Shown here piece by piece: positions 45,712 to 57,004 of a DNA stretch of 64,000 nt. The translations under genes were made by a program, and so were the position numbers. Under the pieces are notes generated by a model that made no database searches, was not told where the DNA came from, and saw only the letters and a program-made list of their open reading frames with translations. Source of the DNA: Balaenoptera acutorostrata (taxonomy: Eukaryota; Chordata; Mammalia; Artiodactyla; Balaenopteridae); NCBI RefSeq assembly GCF_949987535.1, contig NC_080067.1, forward strand, positions 54,556,405 through 54,620,404, written 5' to 3'. The number at the start of each line of letters is the position of its first letter. The first letter of the stretch is position 1.

Positions 45712-46480
45712 AGGTCATCTTTGTTTTTGAAAGATAATTTTGCTGGGTAAATAATTATAGGTTGATAATTTTTTTTCATTCAGTACACTGTTTTGTACTG
45801 CATTGTTTCTGATGCAGAATCTGCTGTCATCTTTACCTTTGTTTCTCTTATGTAATGTGTCTCTTTGGCTGCTTTTAAGATTTTTCTCTTTGTCACTGGA
45901 TAAAGCAATTTGATAATGATGGACCTTAGTTCAGTTTTCTTCATGTTTCTTGTCTTGAGATTTGTTGATCTACTTGGATCCATGGGTTTATAGTTTTCAT
46001 CAAATTTGGAAAAATTTTGGCCATTATCTCTTCAAATACTGTTTTCTGTCACCAGATTCCTCTTTCAGGGACTCCAGTTACATGTATATTAGGCTTCTCA
46101 AACTTGTCATAAAGCTCACTAACTCTCTGTTCTTTTATTTTTTTCCTTTTTCAGTCTTTTCCTCTGCATTTCATTTTGTATAGTTTTATAGCTATGTTTT
46201 CAAGTTCACTAATCTTTTCTCCTGCAATGTCTAATCTGCCATGAATTCCCTCTAGAGTATTTTTCACTTCAGAAATTGTAGCATTTTATCTAGACATTAA
46301 ATCTGGGTCTTTTAAAATATCTTCCATGTTTACTTAACATGCTCAATACCCATAGCTTCTGAACATATTGGATATAATTATAACTCTTTTAATGTCCATG
46401 TTTACAAGTTCTTATATTGGTGTCAGTTCGGGGTCAGTTTCCATTGATTGATCTTTCTCCTGTTATGGGTCATATTTTCC

Positions 46481-48549
46481 TGCTTCTTCACATGCCTGCT
46501 TATAGTTTATTGGATTCTGGACATTTTGACTTTTGCCTTATTGGATGTTGAATATATTTGTATTTGTATAGATATTTTTGAGCTTTGTTCTGGGATGCTC
46601 AAAAATAGTAACTTAAATAACCATTTAAGTTACTTGGAAACAGTTGATCCTTCATTGCTTGATTTCCAATATCTTGAACCATTTTTTTTTCATTTATTTT
46701 GTCTAGTTTTTCTGTTGTTTTAGGAGGAGGGTTAAATCCAGTTCCTGTTAGTTTATCTTCTCCAGAAGTGGAAGTTGAGGATGGGCAGCTTGATAGGCTA
46801 GCACATGCTTCTGTAACCACTGATTTCCACCTCCCAGAAAAAGGAAGCAAGAAGCCCGAAGTCTATTACTATCTGTTATGGGACCTAATATTGAAAGGAT
46901 GACCACCTAAATACCATATTATTCTTGGAAAATTTTTGCAAATCTACATTTTAAGCAATGCAACCCTTTAGGGAGTGCTGTGACTTTCAGAAGTGGCATA
47001 CAGTGTCTTGAACCCAGTATTCAGAGGCAGGGTGGCAGTAGGAAGGTCTTGGTGGGAGCAGAGAGTGAATCTATAAATCTGTGGCAGGCTCAAAGATCAG
47101 GAAGATCTATCATCTATCTATCATCTATCAGGAAGGTGCTGTCTCAGGCAAATATTAAACGTTGCCAACTTTGGTTTCAGGCTATGTTGATTCTTTCAAA
47201 TGTGGGGCACTGAATTCAGCCATATGCTAAAGTACCTAATATAACTAGTGTTATATATGTGTGTCATGTTCAGCACCTTGTGAAGTTATCTCATAAATAA
47301 TTGGATCTTGCATATTTACCAAATGCTTTGAGGTCCACTGCTCTAATTTCTTTGTTTTTATAGGTGAAAAGAAAATGTAAATGCATTGAAAAAAGAGCAG
47401 GCCTGCTGGTTAATATACAGATTTCATTACCTTTAAATTCGTTGAACTGAGCAGATCTCACTCTGGGTGTATGCCTTTTTTAGGATATGAATTTGGACTT
47501 TAGTAATTGAGTGGGCTTTGAAACATAGCTTTCTGTCTCATTTTTGTTTCATGATGACTCTACATGGAATGTTCTGCTTCTGAGTTATGTGTCCTGCTTT
47601 ATCAGGCATTAAGCAGTTGGCCTGAAAAGATAATACCTGAACCAAAGACATTCAGTCCAATAAAAACAAAACAGATTTGAGTATACGCAATGTCAGTGAT
47701 TAACTTTACTTTCACACTTCCTTGTGGTTTTTCAAAAGCATCAATCTCTAGGTATATACTGAAAGCAGATACTTGACCTAGCTTAGGTTTCAACCAACAG
47801 CAAGCAGATGCTGGCCTGGCAAAAAGACAATATCTAGCAAAAGAGAGAAATTCATTTTTTAAAATATGGTTATTACGATACCTTTAACACTGGTTAATTC
47901 CACTCATGGCTTTTAATCTAAGTGCAATATTAAAAGCCACACCTGTAATGAACCAAGCATACTATGAGTCACTTTAAATATATGATCTTTAGTTTTGCCA
48001 TTATCTTTGCAATGTAGGTAATATAGCCCTTGTTTTAACATAGGAGAAAATTGTGATGGGATCTGGAGCCTGGGAGAGAACCTGTATGTAAGGTACTGCA
48101 GGACACCTCTTTGGGAGATTTTTGATGCTCCTTTTTAAAGTCCTGACTCAGGCATTTCCTAAGAACGTAATTTATTTTATATGACATTTATCTAGATGAT
48201 ATACAGCTTGTAATGTCTGGCTGATTTTTCCTTTGCTCCAGGAGCATGTAACCATCTAATTAGGTTGATATGAGTTGAGAATACAACATTTTTCTCCAAC
48301 ACACAACTCCTTAAAGTCTTTTCTAGACCTTTGATATCTTGTATATGCCAGTTAAGAATTTAATACTAAGTTAGTTTTTAAAGTTATAAAGAAAACTTCA
48401 AAAACTGCATCCATAATCCTATCATCCTGATGCAGAATTGTGTTTATTTTTCATAGAGACTTGTAATCTTTTCAATGATCTTTTCTTAATTTAGTTGTTC
48501 ATTTTATATGTATTTTGAATGTTTCCTTTGTGTTGTTTTGTGTTTATTT
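46481..48549 (+). other. PRKCI intron 2, no gene
   Basis: Two kilobases of AT-rich intronic DNA with a short (ATCT)n run at about 47102-47130 and weak MIR-like sequence near 47980-48060. No coding ORF. Confidence 0.45.
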
Positions 48550-48565
48550 CTGAAGTTCCTTTTTT

Positions 48566-49188
48566 GTTTTTCTGTTTTATTTATTTATTTATTTAGGCTG
48601 TGCCAGGTCTTAGTTGTGGCATGAGGGATCTTTAGTTGTGGCATGCAGACTCCTTTTTTTTTCTTAAAGATTTATTTATTGTTTATTTTTCACTGCGTCA
48701 GGTCTTAGTTGCGGCACGCGGGATCTTCCGTTGCGGTGCACAGGCTCTTCATTGTGGTGTGTGGGCTTCTCTCTAGTTGTGGCATGCAGGTTTTCTCTCT
48801 CTAGTTGTGGCACATGAGCTCCAGGATGCATGGGCTCTGTAGTTTGTGGCACATAGGCTCTAGTTGAGGCGTGCGAGCTCAGTAGTTGTGGCATGCAGGC
48901 TTAGTTGCCCCGCGGCATGTGGGATCTTAGTTCCCTGACCAGGGATCGAACCCACGTCCCCTGCATCGTAAGGCAGATTCTTTAGCAGTGGACCACCAGG
49001 GAAGTCCCATGTGGACTTCTTAGTTGTGGCACGTGGACTTCTTAGTTGCAGCATGTGGACTCTTAGTTGTGGCATGTGAGCTTCTTAGTTGCGGCATGCA
49101 TGCGGGATCTAGTTCCCTGACCAGGAATTGAACCAGGACCCCCTGCATTGGGAGTACTGAGTCTTACCACTGGACCACAGGGAAGTCC
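48566..49188 (-). mobile_element. CHR-type SINE split by a second SINE
   Basis: Outer antisense copy with identical TSD 'ctgaagttccttttt' at 48551-48565 (approximate) and 49189-49203. It is interrupted at 48655-49007. Confidence 0.92.
48655..49007 (-). mobile_element. CHR-type SINE nested in a SINE
   Basis: Inner antisense copy: T-run, 'cgtcaggtcttagttgcggc', head 'gaccaccagggaagtccc'. The imperfect TSD 'catgcagactcct' / 'catgtggacttct' flanks it. Confidence 0.88.
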
Positions 49189-49203
49189 CTGAAGTTCCTT
49201 TTT

Positions 49204-50195
49204 GTTAAGATACTCCCAGTCCATTACAGATAGCATTTACTCAATTTTTGTCTCATCTCTTCTTTTTTCTGCAAATAAGGAAATCAGGGGCCATCTTAAA
49301 GAAGTGGTTTACCTGAGGTTGCTCAGAAAGTGAGGTCGTTAAGGTTTGGGTTTTTTTAATTCATACTACTGCAGTAAAATCATCCTAACTGCAGAAGCCA
49401 CTTGAACTGTGGAAGTCATAGTTTGCTGGGTGTTGAATTTGGTTCTATCTTATAAGTTTTTTTGGAAATTTTTGTAGAAATAGGCCATTAGGACATTGAA
49501 AGCAGCTAGTGAGTCTAGAGAAAATTGGATTTAGCGTTTAAATTTTTTAAAAATCAAGATGCTTATAAGGCATTCATTGATATCATTCATGTGTGAGATA
49601 TATATATATATAGAGAGAGAGAGAAAGAGACAGAGAGAGAGAGAGAATGATATAATATTTCTCATTGTTTAGAAAACAGTCTGAGGTGAGCTTAAATGTA
49701 TTTGCCAGCATGGACTCAGGTCCCTCATCTGGAAAATTAGAAATGAAACATTCATTATATTTCAGATTCATTCTGTTCCTAGAATTCTTTGACTGTTTCA
49801 TTCTTTGGAATTAATTTAGTCAACTGGCTTGTTTTTCTTTTTTTTTAAGCTGGCTTATTTTTCTAACTGGAAGAGTAATTTGCACACTTATTGAAATGTG
49901 AAATTTTCATTATTCTTTTTTATGTTGCTTTTCTATTTTTAAACTTTGGCCTGCACTTAAATATACTTCTATAGAAGCGAAAGTTATTCTTTAAAACCTA
50001 TGTCAAAAAGTAGAGTGTAATTATGTGACTTACACTTTCATGTGTGTGGCAATTTGGGAGAAATTTGCATAACTGAGAAAGTGAGTCTGTATAAAAGAAT
50101 TGCTTTATTTCTTTGAGGCAAGTTAAAACAGGCTTTGCTTTTGGGCTGGAATATTACTTTGTTATCGAACTCACTTTTATAAAAATGCTGCACTA
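49204..50195 (+). other. PRKCI intron 2; (TA)n(GA)n microsatellite
   Basis: A compound microsatellite, (TA)n followed by (GA)n with interruptions, lies at about 49599-49647. The rest is unremarkable AT-rich DNA. Confidence 0.55.
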
Positions 50196-50835
50196 AATAT
50201 TTTTAAATAGCTTTATTGAGATATAATTTATCATTTAAAGTGTACAATTCAGTGGTTTTTAGTATATTTGTGCAGAGAGTGTACAACCATCACCACAATC
50301 AATTTTACAACATTTTCATCGCTCAAAAAAGAAACCCCATGCTCATTAGCAGTTACTCTCTATTTCCCCCAAGCTCCTTCCCCCACTGTCCCCAGACCTA
50401 GGTAACCACTTATCTAGTTCTTGTTTCTATAGATTTGCCTAATCTAGACATGATGTATAAAGTATCAATACTTAATCCTTTTTTAATGGTTAATAGTCCA
50501 TTGTATGGATACCACATTTTATTTACCCATCCATTCATCAATTGATAGACATTTGGGTTGTTTTCCACTTTGTGGCTATTATGAGTAACGTTTCTATGAA
50601 CATTTGGTTACAACTTTTTGTGTGAACATATGTTTTCATATCTCTTGGATATATATCTAGGACTGGAATTGCTGGGTCATATGGTAACAAATGTTCAACT
50701 TTTTGAGGAGCTACCAGACTGTTTTTCAAAGCAGCAGCACCATTTTACATTCCCACTAACAGTGTTTGAGGATTCCAGTTTCTCTGCATCCTCACCAGCA
50801 CCTGTTATTATCAGTGTGCTGAGTGTTGATCTAAA
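50196..50835 (-). mobile_element. Old L1 3' end, antisense
   Basis: 'aatagctttattgagatata', 'ttaaagtgtacaattcagtg', 'ggaattgctgggtcatatgg' and 'ttacattcccactaacagtg' are the complement of an L1M 3' end. Confidence 0.8.
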
Positions 50836-50847
50836 AATGGTATATCT

Positions 50848-51106
50848 GGGACTTCCCCGGTGGCGCAGTGGATAAGACTCTGCGTTCCCAACGCAGGGGG
50901 CCTGGGTTCAATCCCTGGTCAGGGAACTAGATCCCACATGCATGCCTCAACTAAGAGTTCACATGCCGCAACTAAGAGTTCGTGTGCTGCAACTAAGGAG
51001 CCCATATGCCACAACTAAGGAGCCCTGGAGCTGCAACTAAGGAGCCTGCCTGCCGCAACTAAGACCCGGTGCAACCAAATAAATATTAAATAAATAAATA
51101 AATAAA
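50848..51106 (+). mobile_element. CHR-type SINE, mid-length form
   Basis: Sense copy, 'gggacttccccggtggcgca', 'gggttcaatccctgg', several 'gcaactaaggagcc' units, (AAAT)n tail. The TSD 'aatggtatatct' / 'aatgctatatct' is at 50836-50847 and 51107-51118. Confidence 0.92.
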
Positions 51107-51365
51107 AATGCTATATCTATGCAATCTGGTTGAATCATATTGACCTATTTTTCAACTAGTCTCTTAAGATATCAGCAACACTAAGACAAATATAAAGTTA
51201 GTGTATGAGAGAACGAATAGCTTTCCTTTATAAAGGTAATACTCAGTCAGAAAGTATATTGGAAGAAAAGATTTCATCCATGTAATAACATAAATTTTTT
51301 TTTTTCAAATCTAGGAATAAACTTTAAAGAAATGCATAGAAACCATGTAAAGAAAACTTAAAAAA

Positions 51366-51466
51366 AACCCCACATAAGTATACATATAGCTGATTCACTT
51401 TGTTGTACAGCAGAAACTAACACAATGTTGTAAAGCAATTATAATCCAATAAAGATGTTAAAAAAA
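51366..51466 (+). mobile_element. 5'-truncated L1 3' tail, sense
   Basis: 'gctgattcactttgttgtac', 'agcagaaactaacacaatgt' and 'caattataatccaataaaga', then an A-run: about 100 bp of the 3' terminus of a cetartiodactyl L1. It carries an AATAAA in sense orientation. Confidence 0.85.
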
Positions 51467-51650
51467 AACCCAAAAACAATTGGGTGCCATAAATAAAACC
51501 TGAATAATGGGTTAGGGAGAAGGAACGTATAAAAAGTAAACTCCCTATAGATCAATCTGTAAAGAGCACAGTTCCCCCCAAAAATTCTAATAGGGTTTTT
51601 TAAAAACTGGCAATTTCATCTGGAAAAATAAATGCTCAAGAATAAATGGG

Positions 51651-52000
51651 GGGACTTCCCTGGTGGTGCAGCGGTTAAAGAGTCCGCCTATCAATGCAGG
51701 GGACATGGGTTCAATCCCTGGTCCTGGAAGATCCCACATGTCGCGGAGCAACTAAGCCATCTGCCACAACTACTGAGCCTGCGCTGTACAGCGTGCGACC
51801 CACAACTACTGAGCCTGCGTGCCACAACTACTGAAGCCCGCACGCCTAGAACCCATGATCCGCAACAAGAGAAGCCACAGCAATGAGAAGCCCGCACACC
51901 ACCACGAAGAGTAGCCCCCGCTCGCCGCAACTAGAGAAAGCCTGCATAGCAACGAAGACCCAATGCAGCCAAAAATAAATAAATTAATTAATTTTAAAAA
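51651..52000 (+). mobile_element. CHR-type SINE, long form
   Basis: Sense copy with identical TSD 'aagaataaatggg' at 51638-51650 and 52001-52013. Confidence 0.94.
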
Positions 52001-52029
52001 AAGAATAAATGGGAAAATTCTGAAAAAGG

Positions 52030-52920
52030 AAATGTAAAGACGGAAGACTTTTCCTAATTCTTTATATTGAGAAACATCATAATCACAGATATAGAAGTAA
52101 TAACTGAGAGAAAATATTCACAACATTTACAAAGGATTGCTTATCTCTAATATAAGATAATTAAGTCAAAAAGAAATAGATGAAGAATCTACTTAAAAAG
52201 GTGCAAATAGCTAATTCATAAATGACCAAAAAAGCTCAGGGATCACTAATAATTAAAGAAACAAAGATTTTAAAATAAGACATCGGTTTTCACCTATCAG
52301 ATTAGAAAATAGTTAAAATTTAATCAGTACCTGTAGGGGTTAGGAAAAACACACTGTTGGTTGAGTGTGTATGTCATAACCTTTTTGGAGTTACTATCCA
52401 AATTTTGAAATAATTGTAAAAATTTTAAATGGGCACACTTTGAGCCAGTCATTTCTATTTCTATGAAATTATCATGAGAAATTATTCAAGCACAAATATT
52501 TCAGTTCAAGAATATTTACTATATTATTCACTAATAAATAAGGACTGAAGTACTGATACATGCTACAACTTAGATGAACCTTGAAAGCATTCTAAGCAAA
52601 AAAAATCTAGACATAAAAGACCACATATTGTGTGATTCCATTTATATGAAATGTCCAGAAAAGGCAAATCTGTAGAGACTGAAAATAATCAGTGGTTGCC
52701 TAGGTCTGACAGTGGAAGGAGAGGTTGGGGGGAAATGGGGAGTGACTGCTAATTGGAAGGGTTTTTTTTGAGGAGGGGTTATGAAAATGTTCTAAAATTG
52801 ATTATGGTGGTAGTTGCACAGCTCTGTGAATGTACTAACAACCACTGAACTGTACACTTCAAATGGGTAAATTGAATGCTGTGTGAATTGTATCTCAATA
52901 AAGCTGTTATTAAAAATTAG
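52030..52920 (+). mobile_element. Old L1 3' end, sense
   Basis: 'gaagtactgatacatgctac', 'gaccacatattgtgtgattc', 'ccactgaactgtacacttca' and 'gtatctcaataaagctgtta' are an L1M 3' end in the same orientation as PRKCI, including its polyadenylation signal. This is the largest clearly sense L1 in the introns seen here. Confidence 0.8.
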
Positions 52921-53054
52921 TAGGTTATATCTAGCATTTTTTTTAAAATGTGAAACATTACCCCCTCAAGTAAAGCTTTTCAGAAGAGGTGGCATTTGTT
53001 CTGGGTCTTGTAAGATACACAGGATTTCAAGATTCAACTTGAAAGGTGGCAGGA

Positions 53055-53400
53055 AGGTGTTTGTAACATAACAAATCACCTCAAAGCCTAGTGGCTTTAA
53101 AAAAAACCCACCTTTCTATTTTATAGTCTTTTTACACTTCTGTGAGTTGATTGGCTCTGCTGGTCTCACTTGAGGTCTCTCATGCAGTAGCAATTGGATG
53201 GCAGCTGGGTCTGGAGTCACGTGGAGGCTCACCTGGGATGCTAGCATAGTAGGTTCTCTTTCTCTCTCTGTGTAGTCTCAGGGCTTCTGCTCTCAGAGGC
53301 AGCTGAACTTCTTACATGGTGACTTAGGGCTCCCAAAAGCACAAAAAGCAAAAGATGCCAGATGTTTATAAGATGGAAGCCTAGAACTGGCATAGCACCA
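53055..53400 (-). repeat. MaLR-like LTR fragment, antisense
   Basis: 'aacaaatcacctcaaagcct', 'agtggctttaa' and 'acttctgtgagttgattggc' resemble the start of a divergent MLT1-group LTR read backwards. Assignment is tentative. Confidence 0.4.
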
Positions 53401-53837
53401 CTTTGTGGCTTTTTCTTAGTTAATATAGTGATAGAGCCAGTCCAACCATCACCACCATCCATCTCCAGAACTTTCTCATCTTCCCAAACTGAAACTCTTT
53501 ACCTATGAATTTTACCCTATAAAGTTACTCTTTACCCAATAAATCCTCGTTCTCCTCTCTCCCCCAGCAAATGGCAACCACCATTCTACCTTGTTTCTGT
53601 GAATTTTACTACTCTAGGTACCTTACTGAAGTAGAATCATACAATATTTGTCCTTTAGTAACTGGCTTGTTTCACTTACCATAATGTCTTCAAGGTTCCT
53701 TCATGTTGTAGCATGTGTCAAAATTTGCTTCCTCTTTTTTTCTATTTTATATATACTAGTGTATATCTGTTAATCCCAAACTCCTAATGTATCCCTCACC
53801 CATCCCTTCCCCTTTGGTAACCATAAGATTGTTTTCT

Positions 53838-54111
53838 TTTTTTTTTTTTGACTGCGTTGGGTCTTCATTGCCACATGCACTTTCCTTAGTTGCGGCGAGC
53901 GGGGGCTGCTCATCGTTGCCATGCGGGGGCTTCTCATTTTGGTGGCTTCTCTTGTTGCAGAACGTGGGCTCCAGGCGTGCAGGCTTCAGTAGTTGTGGCG
54001 CATGGGCTTGGTTGCTTTGCGGCATGTGGAATCCTCCGGACCAGGGGTCGAACCCATGTCCTCTGCATTGGCAGGTGGATTCTTAACCACTGCGCCACCA
54101 GGAAAGCCCCG
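53838..54111 (-). mobile_element. CHR-type SINE
   Basis: Antisense copy: T-run, 'gactgcgttgggtcttcatt', head 'gcgccaccaggaaagcccc'. The TSD 'taagattgttttct' is identical at 53824-53837 and 54112-54125. Confidence 0.94.
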
Positions 54112-54798
54112 TAAGATTGTTTTCTATGTCTGTGAGTCTATCTCTGTTTTGTAAATAAGTTCATTTGTATCATTTTTTCAGATTCCATAAATAAGTGATA
54201 TCATATGATATTTGTCTTTCTCTGTCTGACTTCACTTAGTGTGATAACCTCTAGGTCCATCTATGTTGCTGCAAATGACATTATTTCATTCTTTTTTATG
54301 GCTGAGTAATATTCCTTTGTATATACATATACCACATCTTCTTTATCCATTCTTCTGTCGATGGACACATAGGTTGCTTCCATATCTTGGCTGTTGTAAA
54401 TAGTGCTGCAGTGAGCACTGGGGTGCATACATCTTTTTGAATTAGAGTTTTCATCTTTTCTAGATATATGCCCAAGAGTGGGATTGCTAGATCATATGAT
54501 GACTCTATTTTTAGTTTTTTGAGGAACCTCCATACTGTTTTCCATAGTGGCTGCACCAATTTACATTCCTACCAACAGTGTAGGAGGGTTCCCCTTTCTC
54601 CACACCCTCTCCAGCATTTATTGTTTGTAGACTTTTTGATGATGGCCATTTTGACTGGTGTGAGGTGATACCTCATTGTAGTTTTGATTTGCATTTCTCT
54701 GATAATTAGCAATGCTGAGCATCTTTTCATGCGCCTGTTGGCCAGCAGTATGTCTTCTTTGGAGAAACATCTGTTTAGGTCTTATGCCCACTTTTTTT

Positions 54799-54810
54799 TA
54801 ATACATAAAT

Positions 54811-54849
<39 letters not shown>

Positions 54850-55168
54850 TGGCTGCGTTGGGTCTTCATTGCTGCGTGCGGGCTTTCTCTAGTTGCAGCA
54901 AGTGGAGCCTACTCTTTGTGGTGCGCAGGCATCTCATTGTGGTGGCTTCTCTTATTGCTGAGCGTGGGCTCTAGGCGCGTGGGCTTCAGTAGGTGTGGCA
55001 CGCAGGCTCAGTAGTTGTGGCCCATGGGGTCTAGAGTGCAGACTCAGTAGTTGTGGCGCACGGGCTTAGTTGCTCTGCAGCATGTGAGATCTTCCCAGAC
55101 CAGGGCTGGCACCCGTGTCCCCTGCATTGGCAGATGGATTCTTAACACTGCGCCACCAAGGAAGTCCC
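54799..55168 (-). mobile_element. CHR-type SINE with long (TTTA)n
   Basis: Antisense copy beginning with about ten TTTA units (54810-54850), 'ggctgcgttgggtcttcatt', head 'gcgccaccaaggaagtccc'. The TSD is near 'tatgcccacttttttt' / 'tctgcccattttttt'. Confidence 0.9.
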
Positions 55169-55275
55169 TTCTGCCCATTTTTTGATTGGGTTATTTGTTT
55201 TTTTGATATTGAGTTGTATGAGCTGTTTATATACACCTTCCTTTTTAAGACTAAATAATACGTCTTTTGTATGTA

Positions 55276-55594
55276 CAGTCATCCCTTGGTGTCCACAGGA
55301 GATTGGTTCTAGAGCCTCCCAGGGATACCAAAATCTGGTTATGCTCAAATCCCTTAAATAAAATGGTGTAGTATTTGCATGTAACCTACACACATTCTTC
55401 CATATCCTTTAAATCATCTATAGATTACCTATAATACCTAATGCATTGTAAATGCTATGCAAATAGTTGCCAGTGCATGGCAAATTCCAGTTTTAGTTTT
55501 TTTTGAACTTTCTGGAATTGTTTTTTCAAATATTTTTGATCCAAGGTTGATTGAATCCACAGATTCAGAACCTATAGATATGGAAGGCCAACTG
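55276..55594 (+). repeat. MER2-type Tigger MITE, TA-flanked
   Basis: Starts 'cagtcatcccttggtgtcca', ends 'gatatggaaggccaactg', with TA on both sides (55274-55275, 55595-55596). It is in the same orientation as the copy at 9628-9974. Confidence 0.9.
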
Positions 55595-56602
55595 TATATA
55601 CCACATTTTGTTTATCCATTCATCTGTTGTTGGACACTTAGGTTGCTTCTACCTTTTGGCTGTTGTGAATAGTGCTGCTATGAACATGGGTGTACAAATA
55701 TCTTTTGGAGTCTTTGCTTTTAGTTCTTTGGAAGTATACCCAGAAGTGGAATTGCTGGATAATATGGTAATTATATGTTTTATTTTTTGAGGTTGCTACA
55801 TCATTGTACATTCCCACCATCAATGCACAAGGGTTCCAGTTTCTCCACATCCTTGCCAGCACTTGTTATTGTCTGTGAGTGTTTGTGTGTGTTTTACAAA
55901 ACCTTATGGGTTTGAAGTGGTATCTCATTGATTTGCATTTTCCTAATGATTAGTGGTGTTGAACCTCTTTTCATGTGCTTATTGGCTATTTGTATATCTT
56001 CTTTGGAGAAATATCCTTTGCTCATGTATTTATTTTTGTCATTGTAGAGTTGTAGGAGTTCTTTATATATTTTGAGTATTAATCCCTTACCAGATGTATA
56101 ATTTGCAAATATTTCCTCCAATAGGTTGTCTTTTCACTGTGCTGATAGTGTCCTTTTACACACAAAAGGTTTTAATTTTGATGTAGACCAATGTATTATT
56201 TTTTTTCTTACTTGTGCTTTTGGTGTCACATCCAAGAAATTGTTGCCAAACCCAATGTCATGAAGCTTTCTCCCTGTGTTTTCCCCCAATAGTTTTGTAG
56301 TTTTAGCTCTTGCATTTAGGTCTTTGATCCATTTTGATTTAATTTTTATTTATTATATAAGATAAAGGTTCAACTTTATTCTTTTGTATATGGTTATGTT
56401 TGGATATTTTATAGCGAATTTTTGTTAGTTTATATAGGTTTATAATGGTATTATGATTATATTAAGGAATTTTTATCTAGCGTTATAGGGATTTGCTCAG
56501 AATGACATGGTGGAGGAGGATAAGTGAGTGAGTCCACAGGTGAAACAGGATTTTGTAATATGTTTGAAAATTTCCAAAATAAGAAGTTAAAAGAAGAGTT
56601 GG

Positions 56603-56950
56603 GGGCTTCCCTGGCGGCACAGTGGATAAGCTTCCACCTGCCAATGCAGGGGACACAAGTTCGATCCCTGGTCCAGGAGATCCCACATGCCACAGAGCAA
56701 CTAAGCCTGTGCTCCACAACTACTGAGCCTGCTCTCTAGAGCCCGTGTGCCATAACTACCGAGCCCGCGCTCCACGACTGCTGAAGCCCGTGTGCCTAGA
56801 GCCCATGCTCCACAACGAGAGAAGCCACCGCAAGGAGAAGCCCACGCACCACAACGAAGAGTAGCCCCTGCTCACCGTAACTAGAGAAAGCCCGCTCAGC
56901 AACTGAAGACCCAACGCAGCCAAAAATAAATAAAATTAAAAAAAAAAAAA
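56603..56950 (+). mobile_element. CHR-type SINE, long form
   Basis: Sense copy with 'gggcttccctggcggcacag' and a final A-run. The TSD 'aagagttgg' is at 56594-56602 and 56951-56959; a third 'aagagttggtaga' follows at about 56976. Confidence 0.92.
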
Positions 56951-57004
56951 AAGAGTTGGTAGATCTTTAAAAAAAAGAGTTGGTAGACCAGGAGAATGGT
57001 GTTT

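Larger units (their letters stand above)
44960..46480 (-). mobile_element. Old L1/HAL1-like element, antisense, with ORF1 remnant
   Basis: Left part (44960-45540, apart from a SINE) is the complement of an L1M 3' UTR ('aaagtgtacaattcagtgac', 'ccagaactttttatcatctc'). Right part (about 45713-46480) encodes, on the minus strand, an L1 ORF1 C-terminal remnant (IYPAKLSFK; IIIKLLYPVTKRKILKAAKE; MTADSASETMQ). ORF1 lying next to the 3' UTR with no ORF2 suits either a HAL1-type element or an L1 with ORF2 deleted. Two SINEs interrupt it. A duplicated 'tctgtctctatgaatttg' unit occurs at about 45480-45520. Confidence 0.65.
53737..55238 (-). mobile_element. Younger L1 inserted in old L1, antisense
   Basis: Complement of L1 3' UTR and ORF2 C-terminus. 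The minus strand at 54296-54559 encodes [17 protein letters not shown] and CPSTEEWIKKMWYMY, typical of the ORF2 C-terminal end. It is about 1.1 kb without its two SINEs. Imperfect 'cttcct(c)ttttt' repeats flank it. Confidence 0.78.
53405..56420 (-). mobile_element. Old L1, antisense, hosting a younger L1 and MITE
   Basis: Old L1 pieces at 53405-53736 ('accatcaccaccatccatct') and 55239-56420 ('ccacattttgtttatccatt', 'ggaattgctggataatatgg', 'gcttttggtgtcacatccaa') were one element. A younger L1 (53737-55238) and a MER2-type MITE (55276-55594) split it. Confidence 0.75.

Noticed and set aside
47102..47130. CRISPR-like short repeats, also at 49599-49647 and 54810-54850
   Set aside because: These are simple microsatellites ((ATCT)n, (TA)n(GA)n, (TTTA)n) with no spacer structure, in a mammalian genome.
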